Shown here: positions 32,903 to 42,167 of the stretch, piece after piece
Numbering within the stretch: the first letter of the stretch is position 1
Layout of the letters: every line of letters starts with the position of its first letter
Source: Pseudocitrobacter corydidari
GTDB lineage: Bacteria; Pseudomonadota; Gammaproteobacteria; Enterobacterales; Enterobacteriaceae
DNA length: 64,000 bases
NCBI RefSeq assembly: GCF_021172065.1
Contig: NZ_CP087880.1
Location: 2,890,583 to 2,954,582, forward strand
Reading direction: 5' to 3'
Notes under the pieces: model-generated
What the model saw: only the letters and a program-made list of their open reading frames with translations
Databases searched by the model: none
Told to the model about the DNA's origin: nothing
Program-made: the position numbers and the translations under genes

Positions 32903-34060
32903 CTACGGCTGCTCATCCAGCTGCAACGCCACATACAGCAACAACCTATCGTCAAAATTACTCAAATCCAGCCCCGTTAATTCCGAGATGCGGTTCAGAC
33001 GATACTCCAGCGTATTACGGTGAATAAACAGCGCCTTGGATGTCGCGAGCGGCTGCACGTTATGGCGGAACCACGCCGCCAGCGTACGCCGGAGTAATCC
33101 GTTGTTATCCATCGCTTTCAACCGCGTTAACGGGCGGGCCAGCTCATTCGCCTGCCAGCCGCCGCGCAGGCTGTCGAGCAGTACCGGCAGCATGAGATCC
33201 TGATAAAAGTAGCTGCGGCTTTCCGGCATGCGCTGTTTTCCCACCATCATGGTAGTGCGCGCCGTACGGTAAGAACGCGCAATGCTGCCCGGCCCGGTGA
33301 AATAGTTCCCCAGCGAGACGCGAAAACGCAGCTGTCCATTCTCTTTCATCCGCGCGATAAGCTGCTCGACGCGTTTACGATGATCTTCTGCATCCCAGCG
33401 ACCAAACTGGTTCAGCGCCGGTTTCAGCACCACCATTTCAGTCAGCGAAACGATCGCAATCAGGTTGTTGCGCTCGGGCGTCGTCAGCGCATTTTGCAGC
33501 TGTTGAAGTTCGGCCATCGCGCTATCCACGCCAAGCTGCCCGCTGTCCACTTCCACCACCGCCACCACGCGCGGCTGGTTTAAATCGATACCCAGACGTT
33601 GCGCCCATTCGGTTAATGCTGGCGTATTCTCTTCCGCCTGAATCAGGTTCATGACCAGCTCTTCACGCAGGCGGCTATCCTGCGCCAAAAGATGCATCAG
33701 ACGCGACTGCTCGAGCATCATTTCGGCGGTCATACAGACCAGTTCGCCATATTTACGCAGCGTCTCCGGTTCACCGGTAAGGCCGATGACGCCAACAATC
33801 TCGCCCTCCAGTCGCAGCGGCAGGTTGATCCCCTGGCGCACGCCGTGCAGATGCCTGGCGACCGCATCATCAATGTCCACCACCCTGCCCTGAGAAAGCA
33901 CCAACAGCGCGCCTTCGTGCAATTCACCAATACGCTCGCGATCGCCGCTGCCGATGATGCGACCACGGGCGTCCATGACGTTAATGTTGGTGTCGATAAT
34001 GCGCATGGTTCGCGCCACGATATCCTGCGCCATTTTGGTATCAAGATGCCAGCCAGCCAT
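32903..34060 (-). CDS. cdaR: Sugar diacid (glucarate/galactarate/glycerate) transcription activator
   Basis: CdaR activates the gar, gud and cdaR genes in response to glycerate derived from sugar diacids. The 385-residue protein has an N-terminal diacid-recognition domain (MAGWHLDTKMAQDIVARTM), a GGDEF-like middle and the PucR-type helix-turn-helix at the end (FIHRNTLEYRLNRISELTG). I chose MAGWHL because it matches the family; the frame stays open 22 codons further upstream. A perfect palindrome 53 bases upstream may be its operator. Confidence 0.97.
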   Translation of the reverse strand: MAGWHLDTKMAQDIVARTMRIIDTNINVMDARGRIIGSGDRERIGELHEGALLVLSQGRVVDIDDAVARHLHGVRQGINLPLRLEGEIVGVIGLTGEPETLRKYGELVCMTAEMMLEQSRLMHLLAQDSRLREELVMNLIQAEENTPALTEWAQRLGIDLNQPRVVAVVEVDSGQLGVDSAMAELQQLQNALTTPERNNLIAIVSLTEMVVLKPALNQFGRWDAEDHRKRVEQLIARMKENGQLRFRVSLGNYFTGPGSIARSYRTARTTMMVGKQRMPESRSYFYQDLMLPVLLDSLRGGWQANELARPLTRLKAMDNNGLLRRTLAAWFRHNVQPLATSKALFIHRNTLEYRLNRISELTGLDLSNFDDRLLLYVALQLDEQP

Positions 34061-34113
34061 GTAATCCTCCTGTGAGCAGGTTACAGCATAAGGAAGATGG
34101 CTAACCGTCGCAC

Positions 34114-34127
34114 TGTGCAAATGCACA
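34114..34127. promoter_or_regulatory. Palindromic operator candidate upstream of cdaR
   Basis: TGTGCA-AA-TGCACA is a perfect inverted repeat located 53 bases upstream of the cdaR start. CdaR is known to act on its own gene in E. coli, so this is a candidate operator. The assignment is inference; the sequence shows only the symmetry and position. Confidence 0.45.
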
Positions 34128-34174
34128 AAGCCAGGGTGAGAAATATGGAGTTGTGGAAGGCTTCACAGAACAAT

Positions 34175-34207
34175 GAGAAAACCCTTTCCCCAGGACAGGG
34201 AAAGGGT
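34175..34207 (-). terminator. degP terminator
   Basis: Perfect 10-bp stem ACCCTTTCCC/GGGAAAGGGT with a seven-base loop, followed on the minus strand by TTTCTC. It starts 13 bases past the degP stop. Confidence 0.85.
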
Positions 34208-34219
34208 TGGTTGAGAGGA

Positions 34220-35653
34220 TTACTGCATCAACAGGTAGATAGAGCTATCGCCACGCTGAATGTTCAGCGCCAGTACGGACGGTTTGCTGTCGAGGATTTT
34301 ACGCAGCTCAGCGATGTTTTTCACCGCCTGCTGGTTCGCGCCCACAATCACGTCACCTTTTTTCAGGCCAATCTGTGCAGCAGGGGAACCGGCTTTCACC
34401 GTATTCACCACCACGCCTTTATCCTGGCCTTTATTGCTCATTTCCGCCCCTTCGATGCCGCTGAAGATGGAGCTGGAATCAACCTGATTCTGGCTGCTCT
34501 GTTGCAATTCCAGGCTCACGGTCACCGGTTTGCCGTCACGCAGCAGGCCGAGGCTGATTTTGCTGCCGATTGGCATGGTGCCAACCTGCGCACGCAGCGC
34601 CGCGAAGCTGCTAATTTGTTTACCGTTCAGGGAGGTAATCACATCACCGGCTTTAATCCCCGCTTTCGCGGCGGAAGAGTTCGGCATCACCTGGCTTACA
34701 AACGCGCCGCGTTGTGCGTCAACCTTCATCGCTTTCGCCAGTTCGGAGTTCAGCTCGGTCCCCATAATACCCAGCTCACCGCGTTTCACCTGACCGAATT
34801 CCACCATCTGCGAGGTCAGGTTTTTCACCATGTTGCTCGGGATAGCGAAGCCGATACCGATGTTACCGCCGTCCGGTGCCAGAATCGCGGTGTTGATACC
34901 GATCAGTTCACCGTTCAGGTTCACCAGCGCGCCGCCGGAGTTACCCCGGTTAATCGCCGCATCGGTCTGGATAAAGTTTTCATAGTTTTCAACGTTCAGG
35001 CCGCTACGACCCAGCGCAGAAACGATACCCGAGGTTACGGTTTCACCCAGGCCGAACGGGTTACCGATAGCGACGGTATAGTCACCCACGCGCAGTGCGT
35101 CGGAGTCTGCCATCTTAATTGCGGTCAGGTTTTTCGGATCCTGAATCTGGATCAGCGCAATATCGGAACGCGGATCTTTGCCGACCACTTTGGCATCAAA
35201 TTTACGCCCATCGCTGAGCTGTACTTTAATGGTGGTGGCGTTATCCACCACGTGGTTGTTGGTAACGACGTAGCCTTTCGCCGCGTCAATCACGACGCCA
35301 GAACCCAGCGCCTGGAATTTTTGCTGCTGACCGCCGCCCTGGCCGCCGTCAGCCCCACCGCCCTGGCAGAACGGAGAGTTCTGGAACGGGGAACCGTCCT
35401 GGCAGAACGGCGAGTTATCGCCGAAGAACTGCTGGAAGTTACGCCCCATGCGCGGGGTGTTCACGGTCGTGCTGCCTTCAACGTTGATACTGACTACGGA
35501 CGGCATCACTTTTTCCAGCATTGGCGCCAGGCTTGGCATTTGCTGTGCGGTCGTGGCGGATGAAGCCGTCTCAGCCGCGCTAGCGGACAACGGAGACAAT
35601 GCCAAACTTAAACTAAGAGCCAGTGCACTCATTGCTAACGTGGTTTTTTTCAT
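34220..35653 (-). CDS. degP: Periplasmic serine endoprotease DegP (HtrA)
   Basis: Heat-shock protease and chaperone of the periplasm. The signal peptide starts at MKKTTLAMSALALS and ends near ASA before AETASS. The trypsin-like domain has His in VTNNHVVD, Asp in DPRSDIALIQI and the active Ser in GNSGGAL. The LA loop carries two cysteines (SPFCQDGSP, SPFCQGGG). Two PDZ domains follow (KAGIKAGDVITSLNGK, QIGLKKGDVIVGANQ). The chosen start gives 477 residues (E. coli 474); a longer frame has no family support. Confidence 0.98.
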   Translation of the reverse strand: MKKTTLAMSALALSLSLALSPLSASAAETASSATTAQQMPSLAPMLEKVMPSVVSINVEGSTTVNTPRMGRNFQQFFGDNSPFCQDGSPFQNSPFCQGGGADGGQGGGQQQKFQALGSGVVIDAAKGYVVTNNHVVDNATTIKVQLSDGRKFDAKVVGKDPRSDIALIQIQDPKNLTAIKMADSDALRVGDYTVAIGNPFGLGETVTSGIVSALGRSGLNVENYENFIQTDAAINRGNSGGALVNLNGELIGINTAILAPDGGNIGIGFAIPSNMVKNLTSQMVEFGQVKRGELGIMGTELNSELAKAMKVDAQRGAFVSQVMPNSSAAKAGIKAGDVITSLNGKQISSFAALRAQVGTMPIGSKISLGLLRDGKPVTVSLELQQSSQNQVDSSSIFSGIEGAEMSNKGQDKGVVVNTVKAGSPAAQIGLKKGDVIVGANQQAVKNIAELRKILDSKPSVLALNIQRGDSSIYLLMQ

Positions 35654-35703
35654 GTGTTTCAATCTCAATTTCAGATTATGCAAAGTTGCTGTGTACGTGA
35701 CTA

Positions 35704-35731
35704 TCAGAGTCATATTCTGACGCGAAGTTCC
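35704..35731 (-). promoter_or_regulatory. Sigma-E promoter of degP
   Basis: On the minus strand the sequence GGAACTT, a 16-base spacer and TCTGA match the sigma-E consensus at every key position. The -10 lies about 50 bases upstream of the degP ATG. DegP is a classic sigma-E regulon member in E. coli. Confidence 0.88.
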
Positions 35732-35788
35732 GCGCTTAAGGCGCTGGAAAAAGTAAAAATTTATTGTCCATCTTTACAAAACTCGTGA

Positions 35789-37303
35789 TTATTCCACCGC
35801 CATCAGACGACGATATTCATCCCATGCATATAGATCGGTCATCCCGCTGATATAGTCCTGAATCAGGCGACAGCGATAATAGTATTCCATCACCGGGAAT
35901 TCTGCTGTGTCACGCGAGACTTTATTTACGGCCTCGATATACGCCAGTCGATGGTTACGCGAGAGTTTCTGGAACAGGCGTGATTCAATCGGCAGCGACA
36001 CGATGCGCTCTTTCTCAACCAACAACGTGAAGTCAGTTTGCGATAATTTCAACAGCGGAGAATAGATTTCCAGCAATCCGCTAATCACCCGGTAACCCTG
36101 AAGCTCAAGCATCTCGACATCTGAATGACTAAACACATGTTTTATAGCAACTTTTTTATAGAGATCTAACAACTGGCTATAATCACTTTCATCTTCCAGC
36201 AGCGCATGGTTAAAGTCACCACGATAGATATCCGGCAGATTATCAATAAAGCGCTGGGCGGCAAACGGCACCAGTTTATTTAACGTATTGACGCGCAAAT
36301 ACATAAAGAACTGATCGACCGTGCTGCGACTTAATGAATTGGAACGCGATTTATCCCAGGCATTTTCGACCACCTGCGCGAACAGAGAACCTTTCCCATG
36401 TTCAGGCCAGGCATCATGTAAATGTTGATAAAGCTGCTCGACGCTAAAGATACGTTTTTCTACCGCGTCTTCAAGATCCGCCACGCAATAGGAGATATCA
36501 TCCGCCGCCTCCATAATCCAGGTTAAGGGGAAACGATTGTAAGGGGCTAAATCCAGTTCTTTACGTAAGCGCGCAATATAGTGTTCTTCGGACAAATAAT
36601 AGCCAGGTTTTTTCATTAAATAGCTGTGGCTTGCGGGAACATCGCTGGCCCACCAGGCGGGGCGAGTATATTTCAGAATACAACCGACCTGTGCCCACGT
36701 AAGATTCATACGCATTAAGGTATGCACCATGCGAATTCCCTGCGCATTGCCCTCAAAATGGCAAAGATCCTGGCGCACTTTGCGACGCAATTCGTTTAGC
36801 GCCTCATCGCCTTCTTGCAAACGCAGCGTGGCGACCACGCAGCGATCGTGACTCAGCGGCTGCTGGGTGGCATCCGCCGGAACCAGTCGTTGGCGGAACC
36901 AGTCGTTGATTGCCGCTTCGCCAAAATGACCAAACGGCGGGTTACCAATGTCGTGCATCAGGCATGCCATCTCCACGATGCTTTCGAACGGCCCGGTCAG
37001 CTCATCCAGCCCATAAGCGGCTAACAGCTTTTTCTCTTTCAGACGGCTGAGTACTTCTTTTGCGATGTAACGCCCCACCTGCTGCACTTCCAGCGAGTGG
37101 GTCAGACGCGTGCGCACGGCCGCGTTACGCTCCAGCGGGAAAACCTGGGTTTTCTGCTGCAAACGACGAATCGCCGGGGAGTTAATAATGCGCCCGCGAT
37201 CGCTTTCGAATATTTGCAGAATTTCATGCTCAGAGCTGACGCCTTCTGGCGAGCGATAACGCCGGCCCCAGTTAATCTTGTTGCGAAAATCAATCTTAGC
37301 CAT
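35789..37303 (-). CDS. dgt: Deoxyguanosinetriphosphate triphosphohydrolase
   Basis: Hexameric dGTPase that releases triphosphate from dGTP, affecting dNTP balance, mutation rate and phage replication. HD-domain ligands are seen in [30 protein letters not shown] and [15 protein letters not shown]. The length is 504 residues (E. coli 505). It is divergent from mtn across an 83-base gap. Confidence 0.97.
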   Translation of the reverse strand: MAKIDFRNKINWGRRYRSPEGVSSEHEILQIFESDRGRIINSPAIRRLQQKTQVFPLERNAAVRTRLTHSLEVQQVGRYIAKEVLSRLKEKKLLAAYGLDELTGPFESIVEMACLMHDIGNPPFGHFGEAAINDWFRQRLVPADATQQPLSHDRCVVATLRLQEGDEALNELRRKVRQDLCHFEGNAQGIRMVHTLMRMNLTWAQVGCILKYTRPAWWASDVPASHSYLMKKPGYYLSEEHYIARLRKELDLAPYNRFPLTWIMEAADDISYCVADLEDAVEKRIFSVEQLYQHLHDAWPEHGKGSLFAQVVENAWDKSRSNSLSRSTVDQFFMYLRVNTLNKLVPFAAQRFIDNLPDIYRGDFNHALLEDESDYSQLLDLYKKVAIKHVFSHSDVEMLELQGYRVISGLLEIYSPLLKLSQTDFTLLVEKERIVSLPIESRLFQKLSRNHRLAYIEAVNKVSRDTAEFPVMEYYYRCRLIQDYISGMTDLYAWDEYRRLMAVE

Positions 37304-37386
37304 AGCCTCTCCATCGCGAGAAATGCGCTTCCCCTGAACCCCATGGTAGACTATGCATCCAAATAGGGCATATCGCGAGTAAATCT

Positions 37387-38085
37387 ATGAAAATCGGCAT
37401 CATTGGCGCAATGGAAGAAGAAGTTACGCTGCTGCGTGACAAAATCGAAAAACGTGAAACTCTCTCCATCGGCGGAAGTGAAATTTATACTGGTCAGCTT
37501 AACGGGGTGGATGTCGCGTTACTGAAATCCGGTATCGGTAAAGTCGCTGCCGCGATGGGTGCAACCCTGCTGCTGGAACGTTGCCAGCCGGACGTGATTA
37601 TCAATACCGGTTCTGCGGGTGGCCTGGCGCCGACACTGAAAGTGGGCGATATCGTGGTTTCTGATGAAGCGCGCTATCACGATGCAGACGTCACGGCGTT
37701 TGGCTACGAATTTGGTCAGCTTCCGGGCTGCCCGGCAGGTTTTAAGGCTGACGAAAAACTGATCTCTGCGGCGCAAGAGTGCATTAAAGCATTAAATCTG
37801 AATGCGGTACGTGGCCTGATCGTCAGCGGCGACGCCTTCATCAACGGCTCCGTAGGCCTGGCGAAGATCCGTCACAACTTCCCGCAGGCAGTGGCCGTTG
37901 AGATGGAAGCGACTGCCATCGCGCACGTCTGCCACAACTTTAACGTCCCGTTCGTGGTGGTTCGCGCGATCTCTGACGTCGCTGACCAGCAGTCTCACCT
38001 GAGCTTTGACGAGTTCCTGGCGGTTGCAGCAAAACAATCCACCCTGATGGTGGAAACCCTGGTGCAGAAGCTGGCGCGTGGTTAA
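37387..38085 (+). CDS. mtn: 5'-methylthioadenosine/S-adenosylhomocysteine nucleosidase
   Basis: Cleaves MTA and SAH (Pfs), recycling methionine and feeding AI-2 synthesis. The 232-residue nucleosidase shows the catalytic Glu12 region ([14 protein letters not shown]), [12 protein letters not shown] and the catalytic Asp in [13 protein letters not shown]. It overlaps btuF by eight bases, so the two are probably coupled. Confidence 0.98.
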   Translation: MKIGIIGAMEEEVTLLRDKIEKRETLSIGGSEIYTGQLNGVDVALLKSGIGKVAAAMGATLLLERCQPDVIINTGSAGGLAPTLKVGDIVVSDEARYHDADVTAFGYEFGQLPGCPAGFKADEKLISAAQECIKALNLNAVRGLIVSGDAFINGSVGLAKIRHNFPQAVAVEMEATAIAHVCHNFNVPFVVVRAISDVADQQSHLSFDEFLAVAAKQSTLMVETLVQKLARG

Positions 38086-38878
38086 GTCGCTGCTTAAAGG
38101 GCTTCTCGCCCTCGCACTTGTTGCCCCGGCGTGGCTTTGCGCCGCGCCGCGGGTGATTACTCTCTCTCCTGCTAATACCGAACTGGCCTTTGCTGCCGGG
38201 ATCACCCCAATTGGCGTCAGCAGCTATTCCGACTACCCGGACGCGGCGAAAAGTATTGAACAGGTCGCCTCGTGGCAGGGAATTAACCTCGAACGCATCG
38301 TGGCGCTAAAGCCCGACGTGGTGCTTGCCTGGCGAGAAGGTAACGCCGAGCGACAGGTTAACCAGTTGAGTTCATTGGGCATTAAAGTCGTATGGATAGA
38401 CAACCATACGGTGGAAAGCATTGCCGCTACGCTGCGCAAAATCGCCCGGTGGAGCCCACACCCCGAAAAAGCCGAACAGGCCGCCAGCCAGCTGCTGCGC
38501 GACTACGCTGAACTGAAAGCCCGCTATGCAAATCAGCCCAAAAAACGGGTATTCCTGCAGTTCGGTTTCAATCCTATCTTTACCAGCAACAAAGCAGCCA
38601 TTCAGAACCAGGTGCTGGAGATTTGCGGCGGTGAAAATATCTTCGCCGACAGCCGCGTTCCCTGGCCACAGGTGAGCCGCGAACAGGTACTCACCCGCCA
38701 GCCACAGGCGATTGTGGTGGCCGGTGGCGCGAGTCAAATTCCGAAAATCGAGCAGTATTGGGGCAGTCAGCTCACAATCCCGGTGATTCCTCTCAATAGC
38801 GACTGGTTTGAACGTGCAAGCCCACGTATTATCCTCGCCGCGAAACAACTCTGTACTGCCCTGGCGCAGGTTAATTGA
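38078..38878 (+). CDS. btuF: Vitamin B12 ABC transporter substrate-binding protein
   Basis: Periplasmic cobalamin carrier for BtuCD. It starts with GTG inside the end of mtn and has a signal peptide ending WLCA before [19 protein letters not shown]. The cluster A-2 helical-backbone fold includes GVSSYSDYP and [20 protein letters not shown]. The 266-residue length equals E. coli. btuCD are not nearby, and no B12 riboswitch was seen upstream. Confidence 0.95.
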   Translation: MVKSLLKGLLALALVAPAWLCAAPRVITLSPANTELAFAAGITPIGVSSYSDYPDAAKSIEQVASWQGINLERIVALKPDVVLAWREGNAERQVNQLSSLGIKVVWIDNHTVESIAATLRKIARWSPHPEKAEQAASQLLRDYAELKARYANQPKKRVFLQFGFNPIFTSNKAAIQNQVLEICGGENIFADSRVPWPQVSREQVLTRQPQAIVVAGGASQIPKIEQYWGSQLTIPVIPLNSDWFERASPRIILAAKQLCTALAQVN

Positions 38879-38894
38879 TAGGTTAACTCAGGAT

Positions 38895-39518
38895 ATGCTC
38901 GTCTACTGGCTGGATATTCTTGGCACAATGGTATTTGCCGTTTCCGGCGTTCTACTCGCCGGAAAGCTGCGTATGGACCCGTTTGGCGTACTGGTGCTGG
39001 GCGTGGTCACCGCCGTCGGCGGCGGAACAATCCGCGACATGGCGCTCGATCACGGCCCGGTCTTTTGGGTAAAAGATCCTACAGACCTGGTGGTGGCGAT
39101 GGTCACCTGTATGCTCACTATCGTGCTGGTGCGTCAACCGCGCCGCCTGCCAAAGTGGGTATTACCGGTGCTGGATGCCGTCGGCCTCGCGGTGTTTGTC
39201 GGTATCGGTGTGAATAAAGCGTTTCTTGCCGAAACCGGGCCGCTGGTCGCCGTTTGCATGGGGGTGATTACGGGCGTCGGGGGCGGGATTATCCGGGATG
39301 TGCTGGCGCGCGAAGTGCCGATGATCCTGCGAACGGAAATATACGCCACCGCCTGTATCATCGGCGGCATCGTCCACGCCACGGCGTTTTATACCTTCAA
39401 CGTTCCACTGGAGAGCGCCAGTATGATTGGTATGGTGGTGACGCTGGTGATTCGTCTGGCGGCGATTCACTGGCATCTGAAGCTGCCGACCTTTGCCCTG
39501 GACGAGCCGGGGAAGTGA
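38895..39518 (+). CDS. yadS: TRIC-family (UPF0126) inner-membrane protein YadS
   Basis: A 207-residue membrane protein with seven predicted hydrophobic helices in two repeated halves, each with a Gly-rich turn (VGGGTIRDMALDHGPVFW and VGGGIIRDVLAREVPMIL). This is the bacterial trimeric intracellular cation channel-like / YeiH-adjacent UPF0126 family; its substrate in vivo is not known. I chose MLVYWLDILGTMVFA as start because it matches E. coli YadS; a longer frame overlaps btuF. It lies 16 bases after btuF. Confidence 0.93.
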   Translation: MLVYWLDILGTMVFAVSGVLLAGKLRMDPFGVLVLGVVTAVGGGTIRDMALDHGPVFWVKDPTDLVVAMVTCMLTIVLVRQPRRLPKWVLPVLDAVGLAVFVGIGVNKAFLAETGPLVAVCMGVITGVGGGIIRDVLAREVPMILRTEIYATACIIGGIVHATAFYTFNVPLESASMIGMVVTLVIRLAAIHWHLKLPTFALDEPGK

Positions 39519-39527
39519 TGTGATGAA

Positions 39528-39552
39528 GCCCGATGGCGCAACGCCATCGGGC
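39528..39552. terminator. Bidirectional hairpin between yadS and the DUF3617 gene
   Basis: Perfect 11-bp stem GCCCGATGGCG/CGCCATCGGGC with loop CAA lies between the convergent ends, ten bases past the yadS stop. T-runs are weak, so it may act with Rho or as a REP-like 3' stabiliser. Confidence 0.7.
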
Positions 39553-39559
39553 CTGAGAA

Positions 39560-39994
39560 TTACTTCTGCGCCTTCCCTTTCGACGCTTCTGAGCACTCTT
39601 TTCCGACAAATTTCTGCACGGTTTCGCTGCTGGTACTCATCTTCTGGCCACCGTTATCGAGATCCATCTTCATGGACATATGGAACTCGGTATCGCTGAT
39701 TTTCTTCGTCTCAACCACGGTGTGCATTTTGCTGTCTGGCTTATTACAGGTGGTTTCGTTTACCAGTAAGGTATCGGTACTTTCGGTAAATTTGGTGGTG
39801 CAACCTTCCGCGGTGGTCTCAAAACCTTTGGCGATTTTTTTTGAATCTTCGGCCATTTTTTCCGTATAGCACATATGGATAGCCGTCCCCTGACTTTCCA
39901 TGACCCATTCACCAGGCTGAATATCAAGAGCCATTGCGCTGTGTGAAGCCGCCAGAGTAAATGCCAAAATAGCCGCTAATTTAACGTATTTCAT
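39560..39994 (-). CDS. Secreted DUF3617-family protein
   Basis: A 144-residue exported protein with a clear signal peptide (KYVKLAAILAFTLAASHSA, cleaved near AMA) and a mature domain starting LDIQPGEWVMES. The PGxW opening and four cysteines (HMCYTEK, EGCTTKF, ETTCNKP, GKECSEA), probably two disulphides, fit the DUF3617 family of periplasmic proteins of unknown role. The C-terminus is Lys-rich. AAAGGAC lies seven bases before the chosen ATG. E. coli has nothing between yadS and erpA, so this looks like a lineage-specific insertion. The gene stands alone between two terminators. Confidence 0.8.
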   Translation of the reverse strand: MKYVKLAAILAFTLAASHSAMALDIQPGEWVMESQGTAIHMCYTEKMAEDSKKIAKGFETTAEGCTTKFTESTDTLLVNETTCNKPDSKMHTVVETKKISDTEFHMSMKMDLDNGGQKMSTSSETVQKFVGKECSEASKGKAQK

Positions 39995-40040
39995 AATTAA
40001 GTCCTTTAATATTAAAAAGTTACATTCCGTGTTATTAGCC

Positions 40041-40083
40041 ATAAAAACAAAGCCCGAACACCAAAGGTATTCAGGCTTTTTAT
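40041..40083. terminator. erpA terminator
   Basis: AGCCTGAATACC/GGTGTTCGGGCT pair over 12 bases with two G-U pairs; on the minus strand TTTGTTTTT follows. A T-run also occurs on the plus side, so it isolates erpA from the DUF3617 gene. Confidence 0.8.
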
Positions 40084-40139
40084 ATTTACCGCTTCTGTAG
40101 AGCGGTATTATTTCCCCAGGCCGGATAGCCCGGCGAGTA

Positions 40140-40484
40140 TCAGATACTGAACGAAGAACCGCAGCCGCAGGTGCTGGTGGCGTTCGGGTTGGTCACGATG
40201 AAACGCGAACCTTCCAGACCTTCGGTGTAATCAACAGAACCGCCAACCAGATATTGCAGGCTCATCGGGTCAACCACCAGGCCCACGCCCTGTTTCTCGA
40301 TGGTCATATCGCCTTCGTTGATCTGATCGTCAAAGGTGAAGCCATACTGGAAACCGCTGCAACCACCACCGGTGATATACACACGCAGTTTCATATTCGG
40401 ATTGTCTTCATCCGCAATCAGGTCTTTTACTTTAGAGGCTGCGGCGTCGGTAAACTCCAGCGGCAGCACGACTTCATCACTCAT
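40140..40484 (-). CDS. erpA: Iron-sulfur cluster insertion protein ErpA
   Basis: A-type carrier that delivers 4Fe-4S clusters to targets such as IspG and IspH, and is essential for aerobic isoprenoid synthesis. The three cluster-binding cysteines are Cys42 ([11 protein letters not shown]), Cys106 and Cys108 (TCGCGSS). The length is 114 residues. In E. coli erpA is regulated by IscR; no IscR site was resolved by eye here. Confidence 0.97.
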   Translation of the reverse strand: MSDEVVLPLEFTDAAASKVKDLIADEDNPNMKLRVYITGGGCSGFQYGFTFDDQINEGDMTIEKQGVGLVVDPMSLQYLVGGSVDYTEGLEGSRFIVTNPNATSTCGCGSSFSI

Positions 40485-40565
40485 TTTTTGCTCCCATTAA
40501 TACTGTAATCTGGGCAAATAATAACCCGATTCTTTTGGTCATTATCTAATACCCTGGTAATTCAT

Positions 40566-41984
40566 TCAAGTATTCTGCCCGGCCGCTTGCTGGGCCTTTG
40601 CCGCCTGATCCGCTTCCTGTTTCGCCAGCGTTCGCGCCAGGATCGTGGCGTAGAGCGGCTTGCCGCCCAGGAACTGCGCTAATAGCGTGGCACCTAAGCA
40701 GGTAATAATCATTGGCAAAATGAGCTGATAATTGTCGGTCATCTCCAGCACCAGCACAATCCCGGTGAGCGGCGCGCGCACCGATGCCGCCATCAAAGCG
40801 CCCATGCCTGCGATAGCAAACGTGCCCGCTTCCAGATGGTAGCCCGGAAACATATTCATTGCCGCCATACCGAACGCGGTGCCCAGCAGCGTGCCCAGCG
40901 CCAGCATTGGGGCGAAAATCCCGCCCGGCGCACCGGAGGAGAAGCAAAGCAGCGTGGTCAGCACGCGCGCGACAAAGATAAACAGCAGCAAACCTACGCT
41001 GTAGTTACCCGCAGCCGCAATCGGAATCAGGTTAAAACCCCCGCCCGCCGCCGCCGGTTCAATCAACCCAAGCACGCCGCACAGCCCGCCAATCAGGCCG
41101 CCGATCAACACCCACTTTTTGATTTCGCCGCCGTGAATGCGCTGGAACATATCCTGCGTTCTCAACACCAGCGTATTGAAAATGGGGCCGACGATGCCAA
41201 AAATCATCCCCAGTACCAGATAAAGCCACAGCGTGTTCACCGGTGCATTGGTCAGTTTCCCCACTTCAATCACCGGCGTTTCGCCGTTAAAGATGCGGAA
41301 CACGATGCTCGACATAATGACGCCGGTAAACACCGCTTTAATCGAAACCAGGTTATAGCGGAACTGCGAGCGCATCTCTTCAATGATGAACAGAATGCCC
41401 GCCAGCGGAGCGTTAAACGCCGCCGACAGCCCCGCCGCCGCGCCGGTTGCCAGCAGGGTGTGACGCGCTTCGGCGCTGCGCATACGGAAGATATCGCCAA
41501 TCATGCGCCCGATATTACCGCCGATTTGCACCGTCGGCCCTTCGCGCCCGAGTACCATCCCGGCCCCAAGCGTCCCCATCCCGCCGATGAATTTCACCGG
41601 CAGCACCCGCCACCAGCGCACCGGACGCAACTCTTCCAGCGCGCCCTCGATTTCGGGGATACCGGAGCCGCCCGCCTCCGGCGCGAAGCGGCGCACCAGC
41701 AGGTAGCCCACCATCGCCAGCAGCCCGGAAAGAATAAAAGCCAGCGGCCAGACGATAAACCAGTGATCCGCAACGTGGGCGATCGACGCCATCCGAAGGT
41801 TCGACACCCAGTTCACCGCTTTTTCGAACGCCACGCCAACGAAACCCGCGACGGTGCCGACCAGCGCGGCCATCAACAGAATTTTTAACGGCGTTTTATC
41901 GCGGTTCAACAACCGCCGTATCGTATCGCCACGACGTAAGCGCGCGACTTGCTGTGACTCAAAAGAGGAAGAATCTGCTTTCAT
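40566..41984 (-). CDS. clcA: H+/Cl- exchange transporter ClcA
   Basis: CLC antiporter that supports extreme acid resistance. Chloride-filter motifs are seen as [20 protein letters not shown] (with the gating Glu) and [14 protein letters not shown]; the proton Glu lies in [12 protein letters not shown]. The length is 472 residues (E. coli 473). It lies between erpA and the divergent hemL. Confidence 0.97.
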   Translation of the reverse strand: MKADSSSFESQQVARLRRGDTIRRLLNRDKTPLKILLMAALVGTVAGFVGVAFEKAVNWVSNLRMASIAHVADHWFIVWPLAFILSGLLAMVGYLLVRRFAPEAGGSGIPEIEGALEELRPVRWWRVLPVKFIGGMGTLGAGMVLGREGPTVQIGGNIGRMIGDIFRMRSAEARHTLLATGAAAGLSAAFNAPLAGILFIIEEMRSQFRYNLVSIKAVFTGVIMSSIVFRIFNGETPVIEVGKLTNAPVNTLWLYLVLGMIFGIVGPIFNTLVLRTQDMFQRIHGGEIKKWVLIGGLIGGLCGVLGLIEPAAAGGGFNLIPIAAAGNYSVGLLLFIFVARVLTTLLCFSSGAPGGIFAPMLALGTLLGTAFGMAAMNMFPGYHLEAGTFAIAGMGALMAASVRAPLTGIVLVLEMTDNYQLILPMIITCLGATLLAQFLGGKPLYATILARTLAKQEADQAAKAQQAAGQNT

Positions 41985-42096
41985 CTGCTTATCATTAATT
42001 GGTAATACAAATCCGAAGGGGGCATTCTAGCGGGCCTCTCGCCCCTCGTCGCGTAAAAATTCCCCTGAATCGCCAGGTGTTTCATTTCGGCAAAAC

Positions 42097-42125
42097 TTTC
42101 ATAACCTTCCTGGAATAATTAGAAT
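42097..42125 (+). promoter_or_regulatory. Candidate hemL promoter
   Basis: TTTCAT and TAGAAT are spaced by 17 bases, 42 bases upstream of the hemL ATG. The -35 match is only partial, so this is a weak sigma-70 candidate. Confidence 0.35.
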
Positions 42126-42167
42126 AGCCCGTTAATCATTTTCCTCCCCCGAATCAGGAGCCGTTTC

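Noticed and set aside
34097..35563. 488-codon open frame on the plus strand
   Set aside because: It lies antisense to degP, has His/Arg/Gln-rich composition typical of shadow frames of GC-rich genes and no recognisable domain.
37304..37386. Riboswitch or SAM-related leader before mtn
   Set aside because: The gap is 83 bases shared with divergent dgt and shows no conserved riboswitch core.
38078..38140. Cobalamin riboswitch for btuF
   Set aside because: btuF starts inside mtn, leaving no room for a leader, and no B12 box was seen.
40836..41888. 350-codon open frame on the plus strand
   Set aside because: Antisense to clcA, dominated by His, Arg and Gln, with no start signal or family match.
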